DNA of 64,000 nucleotides from Chamaea fasciata. Its lineage: Eukaryota > Chordata > Aves > Passeriformes > Sylviidae. Of the stretch, positions 1 through 11,875 are shown piece after piece. The notes beneath the pieces were generated by a model that was not told the origin of the DNA, made no database searches, and saw nothing but the letters and a program-made list of their open reading frames with translations. The DNA lies in the NCBI GenBank assembly GCA_029207755.1, contig JARCOQ010000015.1:682001-746000 (forward strand), in the 5' to 3' direction. The position numbers and the translations under genes were made by a program. Position 1 is the stretch's first letter, and every line of letters begins with the position of its first letter.

Positions 1-1399
1 CGTAGATCATTTGTGCTTAAACTGGTATTTTATCTGTAAACTGAATATCTAGCAGAGAGTTTATGGGTTTTCATTGCAAATCGCAGCAGTGAGATGTCAA
101 TCATTTGCTAACTAATTTAACTGTGGATCATATGAAGCATTTACAGGGCTGGGTTGGAGGGGCCTTAATGCCCATCCAATTATCCCATTATCCCATTTTC
201 CCACCATCCCAGCCTGGCTTCCTGTCCCACCTGGGCACAGCTGAGTTCTCCCAGCACCTGCAGCTCTGGGATGGGCACAGGCATCCCAGTGTTCCTCTCG
301 CTGGGCTCTGCCGTGGCTGGGCATCCCTGCCACCCCTCTCTGGTGATGGGAGATTTGATACAAGGGATAAAAGGAAAGAGAAATTGGCAGAGCCGGTTCA
401 AACCGCAGGACTGCCCTGATCCAAGCACACATCAAAGCTCTCAGGCATCAAACCAGCCTGGTCCAGGGTTCAGCAGAGCATTTCCACTTCAAACTAAGCA
501 AGCTTAATCTTTCCCAAGGAAATTCTGTCTCATCTAGATATACACACGAATATGAAAGAGAAGAGGGGAGAAGGACTTGAGAATCAAATGTGTCATTTCT
601 TGTTTGTGGAGCAGGAAGGACGATGTTGCTCTTCACTGGGGCAGGTCTCTGTAACCCCAAACTCTCTGTAAGGAACGTCTCCCGCATCTCCACAGCTCCT
701 GACTGAGTTCCCCGAACGTCCCTGAGTTCTGCATTAACGCTGTCTGTGAGTACCGTGGGTTTTACTTACTCTCTACCCAAGAAGGGTTAAAACATCCTGC
801 GCCTTCGTTACAGCTCTGATTGAGTTGAAAATGAAAAGTTCCAGAAAAATGAATTTCTTGGTGAGGAAAGGGAGGGTGTGAGTGAACCCTCTGGGCTCAG
901 GTGTGTTTAATCCCCTGTGCAGTCACTCTGGGTGTGAGAGCTCAGGCTTCATGAAGGAAAGAGGGAATTCTATTATAATAAGAACATGGCAGAGCAGCTG
1001 ATAACATTATCAGAGGGATGAAACTTCTGCAAATGCTGTTTAGCCCTTGCCTTCCTTTTCCCACAAGTGAAAATGAATCATGAGAGAGGACAAAGCCCAC
1101 ACCCTCTGGTAGCCTTTCCTTCGGGTTTGATTTGGTTTTGATGTCCGTGATTTCTGCCTGGCCACAGTTCAGGGAATAAACTCGGCAGCACCTTGAGCAC
1201 CAGTGGAGCCCAGGTTATTTCACCTGTGCCTGGCTCTGAGGTTCAGGGGGGCTCAGTAATCACTCCCTGCTGTGAGCTGCCCCAGCCTCTCCTTTCGTGC
1301 AGCCCCTTTGTACCCCCACCTGTCTGGAGGCCTGCACTGGGCACTTTTAGCAGAAGAGAACTGGAGGGAATGATGTGGGTAATTTGGTTTGTTCGGCTG
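1..1399. other. Single-copy intergenic sequence
   Basis: No gene seen. 500-1180 is AT-richer and contains CTGATAACATTATCAG at 998-1013, two inverted GATA sites 2 bases apart, a layout seen in some regulatory elements. Confidence 0.6.
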
Positions 1400-1662
1400 G
1401 AGCCTGAGGTCAGAGCTCACCTGGGGTGCAGGGCTGGAGCGGTGCCAGGGCAGGTTGGGGTTGGGTTTTGGGAAAGGTTCTTCCCGCAGAGGGTGCTGGC
1501 CCTGCCCAGGCTCCCCAGGGAATGTCCCCAGAGCTCCAGGAGGGCTGGGACAGCGCTCCAGGGATGCCCAGGGTGTGATTTTGGGGTCTGGGCAGGCCAG
1601 GAGCTGCGCTGGGCGATCCTGGGGATCCCTCCCAGCTCAGGGGATTCTGTGTAACCAGTGCT
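1400..1662 (+). mobile_element. CR1 LINE 3' end fragment
   Basis: Shows the usual order of avian CR1 3' ends: GGAAAGGTTCTTCCCGCAGA, a GGGCTGGGACAGCGCTCCAG-like segment, and GGGGATTCTGTG at the end, which resembles the CR1 terminal ATTCTGTG. Truncated, with no open reading frame. Confidence 0.6.
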
Positions 1663-3771
1663 GGGCATGGTGGTGGTGCTGGATTAACTGTTGCACTTCT
1701 GGTGTTCTGGGAGGTCTTCTCCACCCTTGGTTCCCTGTTGGTTGTGTTGAGGAGCGTGGGATTTTCTCGTGCAGTGACCGTAAACGCGGGACCCGTGTGT
1801 CCTCAGGTGTTTGTCAGGATTTCTGTGGGCTCAAATGAAAGTGGCACCATTTTCCCTTGCCAGTGTGTTCCCATCTGATGGTTCTGCCACGGTGTTGTCT
1901 CAGCAGCCCAGGAACAGCACTGGGGAGGAGGGGATGCTCAGCCTTCAAAAGGAAGCTGAACAAAACGGGAGTGCATTCCAGCAATAATTGCTTTCTGTAC
2001 GCAGAGATAAGCTGCCAAAATAACAAGGCTGTCATTTGAAATGCTGGCTTTCCTCCTACGAGGAGCTGTTGGGCTAATCCTCAGCTGGAGTTAGAAATGC
2101 TGGAATTCCTTGGGAGCAGCAGGGCTGTGGCTCTTCCCACCAGCTGCGCACGGGACTGTCCTGCTCGGGCCAGAACCAAACCCGTGGGAGCAGCTTCCTG
2201 CAGTGCCCAGAACCCGGGGCTCAAAACAAACCCCTGAAACCTCCCCCAGGAAGACACAGTAACCTGTGCAACCTCCACGGTGGGACCTGGTTGATTTTCC
2301 AAAAAGAAAAGTGAGAGAAGGCAGTGCCAGCACGTTCTGGGCTGGGAGGCTGCAGGAGGGAATTGGCTGGGCACAGATTATTAGGGAAGCAAATCAGGAG
2401 TGTAATAAGCTGTGTGTGCATGCAGTGCTCCCAGGGATGGCAGGAGCACTGAGGGAAGGGGGCTTTTCCAGCCCTGAGAGGAGACAGCATCCAGGGGAAG
2501 GGGGACAGGCCCTGCAGGGGCTGAGAAGAGGCCAAGGAAGAAAAGCCAAGCAGTGACTGTGATGCCCAGGGGAGGAGGAGGGATGGAAGCCCTAAAGCGG
2601 AGGAGGAGAGGTTCTGGAGGAGCAGACTTTGGCTGTGGGGGTGCCAGGGCCTCCTGGGGTCTCTGCTGCCAGTGGCTTTCAGTGCCCCAGGCACAGCCAG
2701 GGATGGCCCCTGCTGCAGCAGGAGCTTGGGCCGAGGCTCCCCAAAGCCCCAGGGACTCTGCCCTGCCCACCGAGGAGATGGGATTGGGAGGATCTTTCCC
2801 TCAACCCCGTGCCGAGCTCACAGCCTGCTCAGCTCTCCAGCGGTGTGTCCCTGGAAATTCCCTGTGTTCCCTGGCGTGAGGAGCAGGGCCAGGAGCCCGG
2901 CATTAAACGTGACACTGGACACAATGTGGTGTCCTCCAGGTCCAAGGCTGCCCAAGAGTTTTCACACTCCAGACTCTGTGTGCTCAGTGAGTGGTTTCCA
3001 TGCGCTTTGGAGAGAAGAACCGGTCCTCTCTCCCAGGCACAACTTTCCCACTGGGAAGGGGCTCCCCTGACTTCTGACCTCAGCCCAGCTTGGGGGCTGG
3101 TTTCCATGGATTTGCAAAGAAGGGCTGTGGTGTTCTGATAATCATTCACCTGCTCTTGGACCAGGCACTGAACTCCCAGGGAACCTCATTTGTGCAAATG
3201 ATGCTCCTGTGGTTTGACCAACACTTGTGGATGAGAATGCCCCATCCCAGGGCAGCTCCCCCAGGAACAGCTCAGGCTGGCATTGCCCAGGTTGTTAGAG
3301 ACACAGAAATGCCAGCGTAGTTTAAATTATTTTAAAAATTGCTTAGTGAGATGCACAGGATGGGAGTGAGTAGGGTTTTTTTTTTCCTCACACACAAATC
3401 CTCTGCATAAAAATGAGTTGGAAATACCCAGCCATGCGTGGAGCAGAAATAAAAAGAACTTGTGTTTTGCTGCCCTGCTTTCATCCATCTCCCTCAGTAA
3501 TTGAATGTATCCTTCCCAGGGGAGAGAGGAGCAGCTCACCTGCTGCAGCTCCTGAATTAATTGGCGCAAATATTGAGAGTACCTTGGGAAAAGACATTTG
3601 GGGTGGGGCTGGTTCTGGTCAGGGATAAATGAGTGAGGAATCGCAAACAGCCGGTGCTGAAAGGGCTGGGAGCCTGAAGGCAAAGGCTGTGACTGTCACA
3701 GGACGGTGACAGTGGGTATTGACCTGCCAGGTGACACCTGAGTGCCCCTGCTCCCCTGCCAGCCATGGGGA
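1663..3771. other. Single-copy GC-rich intergenic sequence
   Basis: Overlapping open frames of 100-170 codons occur on both strands at 2380-3140, but they are compositional (Pro/Gly/Ala/Arg-rich, no family recognised). No splice-bounded exon seen. Confidence 0.6.
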
Positions 3772-3976
3772 AGGCACAGAGGGGTTTGCAGTTCCTGGGG
3801 CAATCCTGCTCCATCCTCTCCTCTTCCCAGCTGTGAAAAGGCACGGAGGGGTTTGCAGTTCCTGGGACAATCCTGCTCCATCCTCTCCTCTTCCCAGCTG
3901 TAAAAAGGCACGAAGGGGTTTGCAGTCCCTGTGACAATCCTTCTCCATCCTCTCCTCTTCCCAGCTGTAAAAAGGC
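3772..3976. repeat. 67-bp tandem triplication
   Basis: Three copies of a unit with GAGGGGTTTGCAGT, CAATCCTGCTCCATCC and CTCTTCCCAGCTGT, spaced 67 bases apart (3781, 3848, 3915), with a partial fourth. Confidence 0.95.
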
Positions 3977-4284
3977 TGCGGAGCCTCCCAGCTTTGCCAC
4001 TCAGCCTCTCACATTTTGAACATTTTGAAGCCCTTTGAAGGTTTCCACTTTGAGGGAAGCAGAATTTCCCAGTGTTCTCACAATGGAAAGTTCCCTCTGA
4101 TCTTCTTCTGACGTGGCTTTTGCTGGTGGAAATCTCTGACCTTGGTTTGTGGCCAGGGGAGCCCGATGAGCGCTGGGACTGTCAGTGAATTTGTGCGGGG
4201 TGGGAGCTGTGCGTGTGAATGGAGAGCAGTGCTCAGGAGTTTATTGAGAGGAAACAGCCCCAGGCTGCATTAGGGCAGGCTCAG

Positions 4285-4485
4285 GGAGGACATGGGGAGG
4301 AATTTTCTCATGGAAAAGGGTGCTCAGGCCTTGGCAGGGGCTGCTCAGGGAGGTTTGGAGTGTCCAGGGAAGGGCTGGAGGTGGCACTCAGTGCTCCGGG
4401 CTGGGGACAAGGTGGGGATGGGACACAGCCTGGACTGGCTGGGCTGGGAGGGATTTTCCACCCTGAAACCATCAGTGGTTCTGGC
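4285..4485 (+). mobile_element. CR1 LINE 3' end fragment
   Basis: GGGAGGAATTTTCTCATGGA, GGGGCTGCTCAGGGAGGTTT and GCTGGAGGTGGCACTCAGTG occur in CR1 order, ending in GGGAGGGATTTTCCACCCTG. The ATTCTGTG tail is lost. Confidence 0.75.
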
Positions 4486-6166
4486 CTTTCTCCCGGGAAA
4501 AGGGGCCCCAGCAGGACGCTCTGGGTGCAGGGGTCACGCCGTGGCAGAGCCTTGGGACGAGCAGGGAATTTCTGAGCTGGGCAGGGCTGGAGCTGCTGTT
4601 CCACCCCCAGGCTGGGGCAGCCCCTCTCCCGCGGGCTCTGTGCCTGCCTGAGGGGTCTGGCACTGCCAGGGCCGCTCTGCTCTGCCCCAGGGCCGCTCCC
4701 CGTGCCCTATTAACGCTCCTGATGAACGCGGTGTTAATATTAATTAGTTCAGAAATTCTAACTCCAGGAGGGCAATGAAAAGGCAATTACGGAACTGGCA
4801 GATCCCGGTCCCCCAGCCCGGAATCTCATTTCTGTGGTGGATTGCAGCCATGGAGCTGTGATTATGGCGAGAGAATATGAAATAAATCCACTCCAGGATG
4901 TGCAACTGCAGCTCCTGGAAGTGCTGCTGAGGATTTCCAGGGTTGCTCTGCACATTCCTGTGGTGACTTTTACCAGCTTCGATTCTGCTGGTTGGTGTGA
5001 GGGTGGAAGAGGAGGTGTCCAGGAGAGCTCCAGCCACAAGTGCTGTGGTGATTCCAGGAATATTTGTGATCTTTATACCAGTAAAACACTGAATTGAACG
5101 TCACTGAAAATCTGTGGGCAAACATTGTAATCACCTAATCCTGCTGACTAGGCTTGACTCAAAACTGGTCTGATGTGCAGAATTTTGGATGCCTAATTAT
5201 TAATTGCTCAAGTGCTTTTTAGTTTAATTTCATTAATGTTTCTAGAATATCTGCACACAGTGTGCTGCAACAGAAAGCAGGTTCTTGCACTGCATAAAAA
5301 AAAGCAGAACTCAATATTTTGGTTAATTTTATGACTTTTACGAAACCCCACAGTGTGATACCTGGCACATGATGTTGACCAAAGGGATTTTTAACTTCCT
5401 CAAGGTTTAGGTATTTCTTGTAGCTGTGCTTCAGCAGTTCTTGGTGGTGCAATTGATAGAAGAGAGAAACTCGGTGCAGAAAAGTGTGGCTTTTATTTTG
5501 TGATTTTGTTTTTCCTGTTCCATCAGATCAGGTCTGCCCGTGGCCCAGGACTCTGTGGGAAGGTTGATTTCCCTGCAATGTGCTGGTGGACAGGAATAGG
5601 AAGGTGGTGTGAACGTAGGTCCTGCCAAACCTAGTTTTTCAGGAGGCCCCCGTGAGGCTCCAGCATTGCCCAGGGCACCTCAGGGACCCCAACCTGCCCG
5701 CGACCCCTGGGGAAGGGGAGGGCTCGTGTCTCACTGCGTGGGCAGCCCCCATGGGCTTGTTTCACCCAGGAAACACCAAATGCTGCTGCCAGCAGCCAGC
5801 ACCACCTTTTTATTCCTGCTTGGTGGGAAATAAAAATGATTTTGTACTGAATTGGCACAAAAGTGAATCTCCAGGTGTTAAAAAGTTGCTTAAACCAGAG
5901 GCTGAGGGATGTTTTATTGGTTTGTTTATAGCCCAAGCCTATAAAGGAGGCTGAAGGCAAATGGAGCAGGATTCAGGCAATGAGCTACTTGGCAGCAGCA
6001 GCTGGACAAAAAGACACTAATTCTGGAGAGTTTTAAATGTCAGGAAGTGGAGCTTGTTACCTTTGAGGGTGAGCTGCATCTCCCTGGAGAGCAGCACTGG
6101 GCTGGGGGGCTTTGGGGGTGCTGCCCAGCCCTGTCCCCATGCCCTGGCAGGAGAAGCAGGGACAGC
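4486..6166. other. Single-copy sequence with an AT-rich core
   Basis: 4700-5520 is AT-rich. It includes GGTGTTAATATTAATTAG at 4729-4746, which resembles HNF1/homeodomain sites. No gene seen. Confidence 0.55.
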
Positions 6167-8149
6167 CAAACCCCCAGCACTGCAGGGCTCTGCACTCACC
6201 GTCCCAGGGTGCAGGACCCCAAACCCCCCAGCACTGCAGGGCTCTGCACTCACCTTCCATAGTGCAGGACCCCAAACCCCCAGCACTGCAGGGCTCTGCA
6301 CTCACCTTCCATAGTGCAGGACCCCAAACCCCCAGCACTGCAGGGCTCTGCACTCACCTTCCCAGGGTGCAGGACCCCAAACCCCCAGCACTGCAGGGCT
6401 CTGCACTCACCTTCCATAGTGCAGGGCCCCAAACCCCCAGCACTGCAGGGCTCTGCACTCACCTTCCATAGTGCAGGACCCCAAACCCCCAGCACTGCAG
6501 GGCTCTGCACTCACCGTCCCAGGGTGCAGGACCCCAAACCCCCAGCACTGCAGGGCTCTGCATTCACCTTCCATAGTGCAGGACCCCAAACCCCCAGCAC
6601 TGCAGGGCTCTGCATTCACCTTCCATAGTGCAGGACCCCAAACCCCCAGCACTGCAGGGCTCTGCACTCACCTTCCATAGTGCAGGACCCCAAACCCCCA
6701 GCACTGCAGGGCTCTGCACTCACCTTCCATAGTGCAGGACCCCAAACCCCCAGCACTGCAGGGCTCTGCACTCACCTTCCATAGTGCAGGACCCCAAACC
6801 CCCAGCACTGCAGGGCTCTGCACTCACCGTCCCAGGGTGCAGGACCCCAAACCCCCAGCACTGCAGGGCTCTGCATTCACCTTCCATAGTGCAGGGCCCC
6901 AAACCCCCAGCACTGCAGGGCTCTGCACTCACCGTCCCAGGGTGCAGGACCCCAAACCCCCAGCACTGCAGGGCTCTGCACTCACCTTCCATAGTGCAGG
7001 ACCCCAAACCCCCAGCACTGCAGGGCTCTGCACTCACCTTCCATAGTGCAGGACCCCAAACCCCCAGCACTGCAGGGCTCTGCACTCACCGTCCCAGGGT
7101 GCAGGACCCCAAACCCCCAGCACTGCAGGGCTCTGCACTCACCGTCCCAGGGTGCAGGACCCCAAACCCCCAGCACTGCAGGGCTCTGCATTCACCTTCC
7201 ATAGTGCAGGACCCCAAACCCCCAGCACTGCAGGGCTCTGCATTCACCTTCCATAGTGCAGGGCCCCAAACCCCCAGCACTGCAGGGCTCTGCACTCACC
7301 GTCCCAGGGTGCAGGACCCCAAACCCCCAGCACTGCAGGGCTCTGCACTCACCTTCCATAGTGCAGGGCCCCAAACCCCCAGCACTGCAGGGCTCTGCAC
7401 TCACCTTCCATAGTGCAGGACCCCAAACCCCCAGCACTGCAGGGCTCTGCACTCACCGTCCCAGGGTGCAGGACCCCAAACCCCCAGCACTGCAGGGCTC
7501 TGCACTCACCTTCCATAGTGCAGGACCCCAAACCCCCAGCACTGCAGGGCTCTGCATTCACCTTCCATAGTGCAGGGCCCCAAACCCCCAGCACTGCAGG
7601 GCTCTGCACTCACCGTCCCAGGGTGCAGGACCCCAAACCCCCAGCACTGCAGGGCTCTGCACTCACCGTCCCAGGGTGCAGGACCCCAAACCCCCAGCAC
7701 TGCAGGGCTCTGCACTCACCGTCCCAGGGTGCAGGACCCCAAACCCCCAGCACTGCAGGGCTCTGCACTCACCTTCCATAGTGCAGGACCCCAAACCCCC
7801 AGCACTGCAGGGCTCTGCATTCACCTTCCATAGTGCAGGACCCCAAACCCCCAGCACTGCAGGGCTCTGCACTCACCGTCCCAGGGTGCAGGACCCCAAA
7901 CCCCCAGCACTGCAGGGCTCTGCATTCACCTTCCATAGTGCAGGACCCCAAACCCCCAGCACTGCAGGGCTCTGCACTCACCTTCCCAGGGTCCAGGGCC
8001 CCAAACCCCCAGCACTGCAGGGCTCTGCACTCACCGTCCCAGGGTGCAGGACCCCAAACCCCCAGCACTGCAGGGCTCTGCACTCACCGTCCCAGGGTGC
8101 AGGACCCCAAACCCCCAGCACTGCAGGGCTCTGCATTCACCTTCCCAGG
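6167..8149. repeat. 52-bp minisatellite, about 38 copies
   Basis: Near-perfect head-to-tail units. Each contains CAGCACTGCAGGGCTCTGCA, then CTCACC or TTCACC, then either TTCCATAGTG or GTCCCAGGGTG, then CAGGACCCCAAACCC. Two main unit types are interspersed, plus GGGCCCC and GGTCCAGG variants. The minus strand reads GGAAGGTGAGTGCAG or GGGACGGTGAGTGCAG in nearly every unit, a 5' splice-site-like sequence. Long open frames on both strands are produced only by the repeat. Confidence 0.97.
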
Positions 8150-8232
8150 CTGAGGGGCTCTGTCCAGCATCCTCCTCCAATCCCACACATCTCTTGGGGA
8201 CATGGGAGAACCTGAGCTCGCCTGATCTCCCT
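8141..8232 (-). other. Possible 92-nt exon at the edge of the 52-bp array
   Basis: On the minus strand AACTTCTTACACAG (ending at 8233) is an acceptor-like sequence and GGGAAG|GTGAAT (8141-8143 | 8140-8135) a donor-like sequence. The 92 bases between are single copy and open in one frame, but the peptide is not recognised. The donor lies exactly where the array begins. Only the splice motifs support it. Confidence 0.2.
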
Positions 8233-11200
8233 CTGTGTAAGAAGTTCTGCTAATTCTGAATGCTCACAGTCAGCTGAGGGTGGCTGTCAGTTATTTACTG
8301 GTTTAAAGCTGCATTTTGGAGACCCTGAGAGAAAACGGAGTGCTCCGAGTAGCCGGAGCCCCATGCTTGGTAATAGGATTTGAAACTCATCCGTCTCCTC
8401 TCGAGCACTGAGTGTGCCAGTGGCTCCTTCCTCTGCTCCAGCTTCCTGCATGTGCCATCAGCATGAATAAATGATGGCCAAGAGATTAAATATCCCTTTG
8501 ATGAAGCCGGGGACAGCAGCTCTGTAATAAGCGTGTGTCGATCTGAGCGCGCTCTCGTGCTTCCTGCAGTGAATTAGGAGCTATTTTCTGGTTGTCTTTG
8601 ATTTTAATAATGCTTAGTCAAATATTAAGTAGACTGTTAACTGGGGAATAGCATAAGGAGTTTAATCTTGTCAGATCAGTTCTGGAGAGAGCTAAGTATT
8701 TGTGGACTTTATGGTTCTTGCATAATTTATTATGAAGTCATATTTCATGGATCTGTGTCTTACATGGGTTCATCTCCAGTGGAACCCACTCCAGGAGGGA
8801 GGGATGGATGGATGGATGGATGACACCAGGGGTGAGACACTGAAGTGCAGCAGCCCCCCCATCCCTGCAGAGCCCTCCCCAGGGCAGTCCAGGTTCCGGC
8901 CCGAGGTCCCCCTGCAGCCCCTGTGCCATCACCTGGCTGGGGGAGCTGCTCCTCCCTCTCATTGCAGTGAAATGTGAGCCCTGCCCGTCCTGCATGCGAC
9001 CTTTTGTCACCTCTCTGCTCCAGCAGCCACATCCAGCTGCTGGGTAATGCCCAGCTCGGGTGACATTCCCTGTGCTGGACAGACCTCGATGTGTCACTGA
9101 TCACCCAGCCTGACTTACACAGGCTTGGATTAGAAGCCATTGGGCAGAAGTCACCTGCTCCCCGTGGTTCCAGGTAGGCAAACCTGTCTCCTCGTGTCTC
9201 TCTGGATTTTAAATACCAGCAAATTGGAGGAGTGTAACAAAATCCAATCAACTTGATCAGGATTATCAAAGGCTGTGACTGGAAATCATAACCCAAATTT
9301 CCACGAAGCCGAGGAGCCACAGCTGCTCTGAAAACCGCTGTTGCAGGGGGTTTAGTTTAGTTTAGACCCTTCAAGCCAATGTTCTTTCTCCTCGTGGCAT
9401 TTCCTTGTTGCTGAAGTGACACTGGGGTTGCTACAGGCCGTGTCAGTGACTGTGCTGGCACAGACCCCGCAGGGTGAGCACACAGCCAGTGACAGCCCCC
9501 GGCACTCACACTGGGAGGGCTCTTCTCCACTCTGCCCTCCCGGAGGGGTTCTTCTCCTCCTGCCTGGAGACATCAGGCTGGGCTGGGGTCCCTGGGCACG
9601 GTCTCCTCAGGGGACACGGAGCAGTGAGGACAATCTGTGCCCAGGGAGCAAACTCTGAGCGCACACGTCCTTGCCAAACTGCAGCATATGGTCAGCAGTG
9701 GGGACCTAATTAAATCCTCAGGGAAACTTCTGCGTGACCCAGGAATCCGAGCGTGAAAATCCCACCGACAGGAAGGCTCATGGCCATCACCTGCTGCTTC
9801 TAACACTGCCCAGCTCAGACAGCCTTGGGAGGAGGGGCTGAGCCATCCCTTGCCACTCCTGGGTCATATCTGATCCTTCAGTTCAGGTTTGCTCCCCGCT
9901 GCGGGGATCTCACCCCTCGTGCATCACTGGCTGTGTGGTGGAAGGGTTGTTTTTATAAAACAAGCCAAAAAGTGCCATTTCCCCTGCTTTTTATATATTA
10001 AAAAAAAATACTCAGAGTTAGGCCTGTCAGTCACCAAAGAAATATTTCTGTTGGTTTAAAATCCTGCTGCTACTTCCACTGCATTGTTATCAGGAAGAGC
10101 TGGAGCCTCTGCAGGGAAAGCAATCTTTAATCCATCCATCCTGCCTGCCAGCCCCGCTCTGAAAGGACCGTGAATTTGGCTTTGTTTCCCCAAACTACGG
10201 CACCACGTCCAAATTCTGCCAAACTGAGCTTATCTGAAACGTCACCAGCATCCCAGTTCCACGTGTGTTCTTTTAATGGGATCTTGCTGAGGGATTTCCA
10301 TGAACGGCATTTGCAAAGCTCCTTCCTTGATGCTCCAAGGCCAAGTGTGGCCGTTCCTGTCCGTGCTGGGTCAGGGCAGGGACGGGTTTCCATGGGGAGA
10401 TGTCCCCGGGGCTGTTTGGAAACACTCCTGGGTGTACCTGCAGGGACACGGTGGAAAACACCGACAGAGGCTGCAAAACCCAGACTGGTTGGACCACGGC
10501 GAGCAAACGGCTTCAGCCCTGAGGATGGACTCGTTCCCGGGCAGAAGCAGAGTTTGGGCACCAGCCCTGCCCTCGGGGCAGGAACGGGAACAGTGTCCCC
10601 GCGGGAAAGCACTCACGGAGCCGAGGTGTCTCCTTTCGAGGTCCTCGGTACCTTTGCGTGTGACATCCGCACTAATGACACCGGATCAGAGGGGTACCTG
10701 AGCAGGAATTTGTGCTGCCGATGGGTAATTGCTCTCCAGCTGCAGCAGTTCCTTCCTCATCCTGATTTGTGTCAGGGCAGCCGCACATTTCCCCTCTTTC
10801 TAGGGAGCCGGCGGATCTGCTTAATTATTCCGCTGCTGTCCGGATAATAAAGGGATGAAGGCAGGCAGGTACCTTGTACGTGTGGAAATCTGTGCACTAA
10901 TGGGATTTTCTGCATGGGCAGTTTCGGGCAAGTTGTGCTTCTGTGCTCAGTTTTAGAAGGCAACGGCATCAGGCAGAGCCTCCTCTTGATGTTCCACCCC
11001 AGAGCTGACTGAACGTTGAAAGGAAAATGGAAATACACAGCAACACAGCTCTTCATCAAGGGCATCTTCCGGTCCGTGCCCAGAGCACAGAGGGGCAGAT
11101 CCCCGGGGATGGAGCCGAATTGCTCCTCCAGAGCTGCCCTGAGGAGCAGTGACCGCAGGTGGGGAATCCTGAGATCCCCCCCTGCCTGGTGACTGCACAG

Positions 11201-11649
11201 ACCCTTCGATGGGAAATCATCAGACGTCCTGGGGACACGAGCTGGGATAAGGAGGAGAGGTCTTGTTCTCTTCATTCGCGTCCCTCTCCCCCAGCTGTGC
11301 GGGAGCAGAAGGAGCTGGGAATTGCACAAGGACAGGGACAGGCTGGCAGGGATGAGGGGTTTGCAGCCGCCGCTGAGGCACGCTCACGTCGGGTCCTGGG
11401 TGGCACTATCTGTGTGGCACTGTCCTGGGTGGCATTGTCCGTGTGCCATCCCCAGTGTGCCATTTCCCATGTGCCATTCCCCGTGTGGCCCTGCCCGGTG
11501 TGACATTCCCCGGTGTCCCATTCCCTGCCGGGCTGTCCCCTGCAGGCGCAGGCAGCCCGAGCTGGCTCTGCCCGCAGAGAACAATTTCAGCCCCGTCTGT
11601 TGGAGCAGCGAGGGCCCTTTCTGAGGCTCTGAACTCAGTGAGAGGTGCC
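8233..11649. other. Single-copy intergenic sequence
   Basis: 8430-8760 is AT-rich with ATGAATAAATGATGG and TTTGATTTTAATAATGCTTA, homeodomain- and TCF-like. 9950-10130 is AT-rich. A 225-codon plus-strand frame at 10170-10847 has no recognisable domain and overlaps frames on the other strand. Confidence 0.55.
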
Positions 11650-11875
11650 CGTGTGCTTTGTGTGCTGTGTGTGCAGTGTGTGCTGTGTGTGTTTTGTGTG
11701 CTGTGTGTGTTTTGTGTGCTGTGTGTGCTTTGTGTGTTGTGTGTTTTGTGTGCTGTGTGCTGTGTGTGTTGTGTGTTTTGTGTGCTGTGTGCTGTGTGTG
11801 TTGTGTGTTTTGTGTGCTGTGTGTGTTTTGTGTGTTGTGTGTTTTGTGTGCTGTGTGTGTTTTGTGTGTTTTGCT
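11650..11875. repeat. TG-rich microsatellite/minisatellite
   Basis: Irregular array of TGTGTGCT, TGTGTGTT and TTTGTGTG blocks. It creates Cys/Val-rich open frames on the plus strand and His/Thr-rich ones on the minus strand, which are artefacts. Confidence 0.95.

Noticed and set aside
6057..8253. CRISPR array or spacer-repeat structure
   Set aside because: Units are contiguous tandem repeats without unique spacers, in a vertebrate genome.
10170..10847. 225-codon plus-strand frame
   Set aside because: No domain or compositional sign of coding; comparable frames exist on the opposite strand.
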